Source of the DNA: Branchiostoma floridae
Lineage: Eukaryota; Chordata; Leptocardii; Amphioxiformes; Branchiostomatidae
Assembly: GCF_000003815.2 (NCBI RefSeq)
Contig: NC_049980.1
Span: 25,032,660-25,096,659, forward strand
Reading direction: 5' to 3'
Length of the DNA: 64,000 bases
In this document: positions 57,264 through 64,000 of the stretch, in pieces
Position numbering within the stretch: position 1 is the first letter of the stretch
Layout of the letters: each line of letters opens with the position of its first letter
The notes under the pieces: generated by a model
What the model was told of the DNA's origin: nothing
The model's input: only the letters and a program-made list of their open reading frames with translations
Database searches by the model: none
Position numbers and translations under genes: made by a program

Positions 57264-60200
57264 TCTTTGCCACAAATATGGGCATTCATTCCATAATGAT
57301 GATGGCTGTGTAATTAGCTAGTGCTTGCTGGCACAGGTGTATTCATGCACATGTAGACCTCTAGTAGTAGTTTATTTCACAAGCAGCAACAGGTTAACAT
57401 TTCTCATTTCAGTATGATTGTTTGCAAGTTTAAGTTATAAACTTACTTTCTTTCCATTTCCAGGTAAACAAGTACAAGTTATATTCTGACACTGGTACAA
57501 AAGCTTAGAATACTTTTCATTGAAGTATTTCTTCATGAAACTGGTGGCAAGGCCATGTACATTGTACAGACACAAACATTTCTGAATCAGAAATTCTGAT
57601 CAAGTCTGGAAAATTATCAATAGCCAATCCACTGCAAAATAACACCCTCTTTCAACTTATTTACTATGCTGCTTTTTTACCTTCGCCAAGAAGGTTATTT
57701 TTTGGTTATGAGATATCCACTGCAAAAATAATATTTCCACTCTCCACTTCACAATATGAGGACTTCACACCCTATTTCCACTTATTTACTTCCACTACTA
57801 TGCTGCTTTTTGTTTATATTACATCAACTGTAAATTCAGCATACATGCTCCTGTTCATTATGCCGCCCACCACTTAGGTGAAATTAGGAACCATGAAGTT
57901 CAAGTATACATTGTATTATCATGAGTGATGTGTAAGATATTGCAGACAAGTTTATCAAAACGCAGGTAACACTATTGATTGCTGAGTTGAAAGTTCAATG
58001 TAACTAGATAAACAAACTCAAAATATTGAGACTGTGCGAAGTTAGATTAGATGTAATGTTACATGCAGTTTGTATGCAGTTCAGTTCAGTTCAAACATTA
58101 GTCTGGTAACACATTAGGGCTTTTTGCAATTTGTATGCAGTCATCACCCATTTCAGTCCCCGTAAAGGAAGTGGTGTATTCCTTGGAGTTCAACTTGAAG
58201 GTCATTTGCATGGTGTTTCACCACAGTGGTGCTTCACCTTGCAATTGAACCTGAGCCTGGAAACCCAAGGTCAACTTCTGCTGGAACCAAATCACTCCTA
58301 TTGTGTTGAGGACAAAGGCAAGGAGTCAGAAATAGGTCATTGCCATGGTTACCTTGTTTTAGGGGTCATGGCTGATGAAAGAAGGCCAGACAGCAATGTA
58401 TACCCGAGACATGGACCTGCCAAGGTATCTGAAAGCATTCCAACTCCTGGGACATGTTAGGCAGCCATATTTTCTCTGTGGTGTATGGATATAAAGTGTG
58501 CCAAAAATGGCAGCCCTGATCTCTGTTGGCAAAAATGAATTTTCTGTTCAAGTTAACCAATAATTCCCTATTTCATCTCCAAAGGTTTGTTTGTTTGCCC
58601 TCCTGCCCGCCCAGTGCATTAATGCACACACGCTGCAGGAATTTTTACGGGATCATTTCAAATACTTCCAGGCAAAAGCAATTCGCAAGGCCAGCTAGAA
58701 AATATTCTGTCAGAAATAATCCTATACTTGGTAAAGGCCTGGTAAAACATTCCCATCCAACCATTAGAAAATGGTAATCAGGCTACTCAGACATAGTCTT
58801 ACTGGTAGTTCAAACCAGAACAAAACATTTAAAAGTAATGATTTAAGCTTAGTAAAAATGTTGTAGTTAATTTGCAAAGTTATCCAGCAAGGAGCACTGT
58901 TAACTTAGTCATGCTGTTACCTGGATTTGGTTTGTTGACTTGACTCCTGATTTACATGCAGTACAGGTATACATTGCCAGGGGTCATCGCCATTAGACTT
59001 TCCAGTTGACCAGTCAGATAAAGTCAAACATACAGCATATCAGCCTGTTTCATAAGTGTAGAACTAGAAACTAACCTCAAAGTAACCAGACAGCCCAGAA
59101 GAAGCTGATTTCCAGACTTTTTTCTTCTGTGCACTGCATGTTGAGCACAATTACAACAAAACATGTTAAAGATAATGCAAGAAATCTTAGTCGGGGGTTC
59201 TGGCAGTGGTATAAAAATTCATTCTGATGCCTAAATACTGACAGGTAACTGAAATATAGCACATATTTATCTGTATATTTCAGGCTTGTAACAGTTCAAT
59301 CTGTTTCCTTCCAGAGTAGGCAAAAGGTGAGACTGCACTATATAAAGTAGTGTCTGTAGTTGTTTTGATACAAACATGTAGATCAATGATACATGAGATA
59401 TTGCAATTTCCTATTCATTCTACCTTTATATTTGAAAGTGTTTATCACCCACACTTGCAGTCTAAATGTAAAAATGCATGCAATTATGGAGCACAGTCAA
59501 GTTCCTGCTCGTGCCAAGTGCATAAACATGGAGACAAAATTAGATAGCTGTCTGAATTTGTTCCGGCACCCCAGGGAGAGTTGGTAGGCATGGACATGGG
59601 ATGGTGACACTATCAAGTATGTTGCTTACATACTGTATGCTAACCTGTTCTCATGAACAGATCAATCAAACCAACACTAATTTAGAATACAACTTTTACA
59701 AGCATTCCTAAGACTTTGCACCAAATTGAATGTATACAATACTAAACTTTGCTGTACCTATAAAGAGTCAATGTTGTGGTCTCCAAATTCATGTCACTAA
59801 ATGCTTAAGAAAGTACTCAACAAGACATACTTTTTACAGTTGATGGATTCTCTTGTCGATGTCGACGGATGAGTAGGGAAGCAGTCAGTCACTTGCCAAG
59901 ATACTTTTTATAGTTAAGGCTGCAATAACTCATTTCTATATGATTGAGATTTCATATTTTATGATATTTGCAAGTTATATATCATCATCATCATTATGCA
60001 AATTAGGTTATTTCCATAGTTACTAATAATATTGCTTGGTAAAAGAATGGTGTGGTCAATTAATTGTTCTGCATTTAATAACAATAACACATCTGCATGT
60101 GTTGGTAAATGTTAAACTTACAACCTCACCTTTCCTTACCCTTGACCTCGTTGTTGGGATACCACTTATATCTAAAAATCAAGGAAAAACTTCTTCACAG

Positions 60201-61682
60201 CACAAGAAAATGAACACATTTTTCAAGCAGTTCTCTGGTCCCCATAGAGCCCAGATTGTGAAACTTGAAGCTGCTTTGGTACCAGTTTCCACTCTGTAAG
60301 TGCTTTAATATTTGGAGTTTTATACTGTGGTGGGCACAAAAGAAATTATCTGCCTCATTGCACTTTAATACATAAGTACATGTTCCTTTAAGTCTGCTGT
60401 TTTCTATCATCTCACGAATTATGAGTAACCATATATTCAATGTAAAATTTTCTTGACAATGTAACATTAATTCATGGGCGTTGAATAAGATATGGTAAAA
60501 TTTATTTGAAAGGTCCTCACAGCTGTCTAGACCCTGATGTCCTTATAAGGCATTGTATGCTTGGCAGGCTCCTTTCACCTGTAGCCTAGTTTGGCACGCT
60601 ATTGTTCACCTGGCAATCATGAATAAGTGACCTTGGGCAACTTGATGCCCTTGTCTAGACTCCGCCATGTCTGCATCGGTACTCAATAGCTTTCTTGGGT
60701 GGATTTATGACAGACAATTCGAAGGTGTCGCAAAATATTTCATTTATCAAAACACTCTTAGATAGCTTCATTTCAGCGGCGGTTACCTTTTCTTTTATTC
60801 TGTATGATGAATGCTCGAGGGAAATGTAAAAAGTTATATTGTGTTAACTCATACATGGCCTGGAGCAGAAGAGTCTGGAACAGTTCAAGGGAGGGGTTCC
60901 TCAAAGAGAGCGACAATACCCTGCCATGAGAGTGAGAGTACATGGCCTGTTTACACCAGAGTCACCACTTGTGTGCATTAGATGCATAAAATGTGATTAA
61001 GTATTTGAGCTGTTGATGATAATAGTATATGAAATGAGGAAATTGCAAAGAATACCATAAATTAGAATTGGCCAAAACATGTACCCAGAATACATCCATG
61101 AAATAAAAGGTATTATACAACAACTACGTATATGTCATGTACAAATTATTTGAAATATCCGTGTGCAGCCATATTAAATTGAATCGTCGCGTATATAGCA
61201 CGGCGTGGCACGCGCGTAGATGCAGACAGTGCCGCTTGTTTACTCTCAGCTCTTGAGCGAACGTTCACCCCTACATGGTAGAGTACGGCCGCTCCCTGCC
61301 AAAGGATCTATTCACAACAGGTGTTAGCTTTAACCTTGAACTCTAGAGAGCAACTGAACTTGATCAGTTTTGTCTAGAATCTATTTTGGCAGCCTGTTAT
61401 TGTTGGCTGTTGTTTGCCCCGTTTCTCAAATTTCACCGATACCTAGAACTTGGGTAGTTACAGTCCACCTTCTGCACCTGGCATAGATTTTTTGTTGTGG
61501 ATGGTTGTGTCATGACACAAAAGAGCCTTATACTTAGGTAGTGTTACGTGACAAAAACATTTCTACCCTTCAGATGTAAGAGATTTTTCTTAAGCATAAT
61601 AATGTGAGTGGCACACACATTGATGTTTAGTGTTCTTTACGATAATGCTTATTGTTCTGCTTACAAACTACATCTGTTAATT
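57264..61682. other. Non-coding stretch
   Basis: AT-rich with no supported exon on either strand. The frame at 58131-58460 (plus) lacks a domain and splice support. Confidence 0.45.
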
Positions 61683-61977
61683 CAGGGTTGGACAAGTCCA
61701 CTAGTCCGATTGTCCCAGGTAAGTGAAAGCACATGTCCTACCCCATTTGCCTGATCAAGATATTTCCAATAGTGACATTTTGATATACTTGTAACCTTTT
61801 TACAGTTACGGCATCGGACATTGGTCAACACAGACTGAAATATTCCATTGCTGGAAGTGAAAATGCATAAAAAAATCAATTAAATTGGGGGCAAGTGAAA
61901 ATTTGGTTTGGGCGAGTAAATTTTTTATGTACTTGCCCGATAGGATAAGTGAATTTTAGAAAACTTGTCCAACCCTG
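61683..61977. mobile_element. hAT-like MITE
   Basis: The ends CAGGGTTGGACAAGTCC and (right, reverse complement) CAGGGTTGGACAAGTTTTC, about 15 bp perfect. The flanks contain TTAATT on the left and TAATTA on the right, so a target duplication is only partly recognisable. 295 bp, with ACTTGCCC words inside. Confidence 0.7.
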
Positions 61978-63600
61978 TAATTATATCTTAGGTAATTATA
62001 TAACTGCTATGAACAGACAGGTTCATTTAATGACTGTATTTTAGTCAGGTCAACATAGAATAGAACCAGTAGGTAAAACACACACACACATACTGCATAC
62101 TACTGAGTTGAAAACTAGCCTTTCAAATCATTGCTACACCTTACATTGACAGGTAAAATATCTTGAAATATTCTCTGAAAAAAAGTACTATTACAATTGT
62201 AATTCTAAACTTGAAACACTTGGAAGTTAAGTGAAGGTTAACAGAAATTATGCTTTAGTCTGTTATTTGATTGGAAAAGATGATCATTTAATATGCAAAT
62301 GACCATACTTTACTACTTACATACAATGCAAAACATAATACATTGAGGTATGGGGTCGTGGAACTCTAGTTACTTCCTGTTACTCTAACTTTACTGAATA
62401 CTTAAAGTCCTAACTTGCATACAATGTAACTTCAACAACATAACTTTAAATCCTACAATTAAAGTTATATATTATATTATGGTGTTCATTATGCAAATTA
62501 GATTCTGATTTAAACCTAAAAATATCAGCCATGATAAAGTACCTCTAATTTTTAAGATCAATGTGTTTTTGTATTTCCATGTCAAAAATTCAAATTCCTA
62601 CCTACACATAATGTGCTACAGTAATAAATTGCACCAAAAACATTAACCCTTGATTTTTTTCTGGTCCATCCTGATTTTCTCTACACCATGCCCAAAAGCT
62701 GTACCAGGCTGCATTATTTGTCCTGAAATAACATGCACATGTAAGCCCTCAGGGCATCCTTGTTACATGTATATCTACAGTCAACTCATGTCATCACATT
62801 ACAGGTTGATGTCCCTATCTATATATGTTCTCCATCCTCAAGATTGTGCCATGTTCACATCAGAAGGATTTGTCCTTAACTGTAACCTTGGCACTGAACC
62901 CCCGGGCCAAAGTAACATGTAATTATAGCAGCTGCCTATAAAACTACAGTACCAAGCTCATCACTTCCAGATTGTCTAGTTCATGGCCAGTCGTGGCCTC
63001 ATCACATGTGCATGTCTGTCCTAAATTCTGCAGCCAGTTGGAAATGGCAGCCAGACATTCTGACCTTCACCTTCACCTTGGCCCATCCTTGGTTCCAACC
63101 CTTACTGACTATTGCGCCCTTCCTGGAAAAGCTGTAAAAATAGTGATTTTGGTGATTGTTAAAACTTGCATGTGTGTACAAGGACATAAAACCTTGGGCT
63201 GAAGGCCTCCCATCATTAGCTGGCATCTTGCCATCCCTTCCATTTCTATTTCTATGCCTGGGATTTGCATCGTCAGGAGACATTATGTCATCTTTTTCTG
63301 AGAATCTACTACGGAAGTTTCTTTTCCCAGTCGGCCAACAGCTGAGCAGTATTTAGAACAGGATACATCAGACATGTAAAAAGTGAATAATGATTTTTCT
63401 TCTAAAATATTCTATTCTATAAACTTGCCTTGCACTTGAAACATTTTTGGATATGTTGAATGAAATAATCATTATGTTTGTATTATCAGGTTGGTTAGTA
63501 TCAATAGGAAGTGTATCGTTATATTGTACTGATGTTATAACAGCAGTTAATACATTAATTTGTTCAATAAATGACCTCATACTGGGTGTAATCGAGTTTG
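61978..63600. other. Non-coding stretch
   Basis: No supported gene or bounded repeat seen. Confidence 0.4.
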
Positions 63601-64000
63601 TCACTTAGGCCCACTTAACATTACGCTTTTCGCGTTAACGGTAAATTCCCCGTTATCGGGACGCCGCTATCGGTACCTCTTTAGACACACCGCCCGGAAA
63701 TCTGACAGGACACCCGCGGCGCGCGGTGGGTTGTAAAATCTTGGTGAAATTCTACCCGTTAAGATCGCAGTTTTTTTTTAGCTGCACGTTGTTATATTGA
63801 ACAACCGTAAATTTTGTGTTTGCGTACCGCTACCAAGTGATTGAAAATTCAAATACGTGACTTGCATGAGAAATACAAGTCCCTGCCTACCTTGTTGTTT
63901 CGCTGACACTTCCGGTAACTTCGACCACAAAATTTTCGATAAAAAAGCACTTAAAAACCCTTTCAAAGCGAACTGTTTGATAGAAGATCCCTTTCTTTCA
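63600..64000. promoter_or_regulatory. CpG-rich segment with ETS-type site
   Basis: GC/CpG-rich block (about 63640-63735, GCGGCGCGCGGTGGG) followed by CACTTCCGGT at 63907-63916 (reverse complement ACCGGAAGTG, the canonical ETS/GABP site). Could be a promoter at the window edge or part of a repeat. Direction unknown. Confidence 0.25.

Noticed and set aside
58131-58460. 109-codon plus-strand open frame as a possible exon of the 52.8-kb gene
   Set aside because: Upstream acceptor not convincing, and no recognisable protein family.

Overview
This window is animal genomic DNA. It has spliced genes with GT-AG introns, AT-rich introns and intergenic DNA, GC-rich coding exons, and a very high load of short inverted-repeat transposons. 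The two recognisable host genes are SoxF (Sox7/17/18 type) and RSPH10B, a MORN-repeat protein of the motile-cilium radial spoke. Together with the dense and varied MITEs, this points to an invertebrate deuterostome, most likely a lancelet (Branchiostoma). The species is an inference, not a reading.

Layout. 1-4060, plus strand: the 3' part of SoxF. It holds the exon with the end of the HMG box and two further coding exons, 489 residues in all, followed by a long 3' UTR. The first exon(s) lie left of the window. About 4.1-10.0 kb: intergenic, no supported gene. About 10.0-20.6 kb, minus strand: a complete 20-exon RSPH10B gene (931 residues after joining exons by splice site and phase). It converges tail-to-tail on SoxF, has two RFX X-box-like sites flanking exon 1, and has one GC-AG intron. 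20.8-21.05 kb: a tRNA-derived SINE with a 12-bp target duplication just upstream of RSPH10B. 21.1-21.5 kb: a 21-bp (heptad-length) minisatellite. About 21.85-25.8 kb, minus strand: a non-LTR retrotransposon with an intact endonuclease/reverse-transcriptase ORF and a small proline-rich ORF ending just before it.

From 26 kb to the end there is no recognisable protein-coding gene. The space is filled with non-autonomous DNA transposons, many with visible target-site duplications. They include hAT-like elements with 8-bp duplications, a Harbinger-like element (TTA) nested in a MULE-like element (9 bp), and a 1.4-kb cluster of three foldback MITEs, each with 9-bp duplications. A 2.1-kb composite element has roughly 130-bp inverted ends. 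There are also an approximately 764-bp tandem duplication, tandem arrays of about 163 bp and 89 bp, and a second SINE. A likely promoter and untranslated first exon of an unseen plus-strand gene lie at 52.75-53.09 kb (three CCAAT boxes, a GC box, an ideal splice donor). If real, everything to the right is at least partly its first intron.

How it fits together: SoxF is a developmental transcription factor and RSPH10B a ciliary structural gene. Nothing in the sequence ties them functionally. The most notable content is the shared terminal motif TAGYCTCY, or the close variant TACTCTCC, on seven element ends or elements with 9-bp duplications where measurable. This suggests one transposase family has repeatedly mobilised unrelated internal sequences here.
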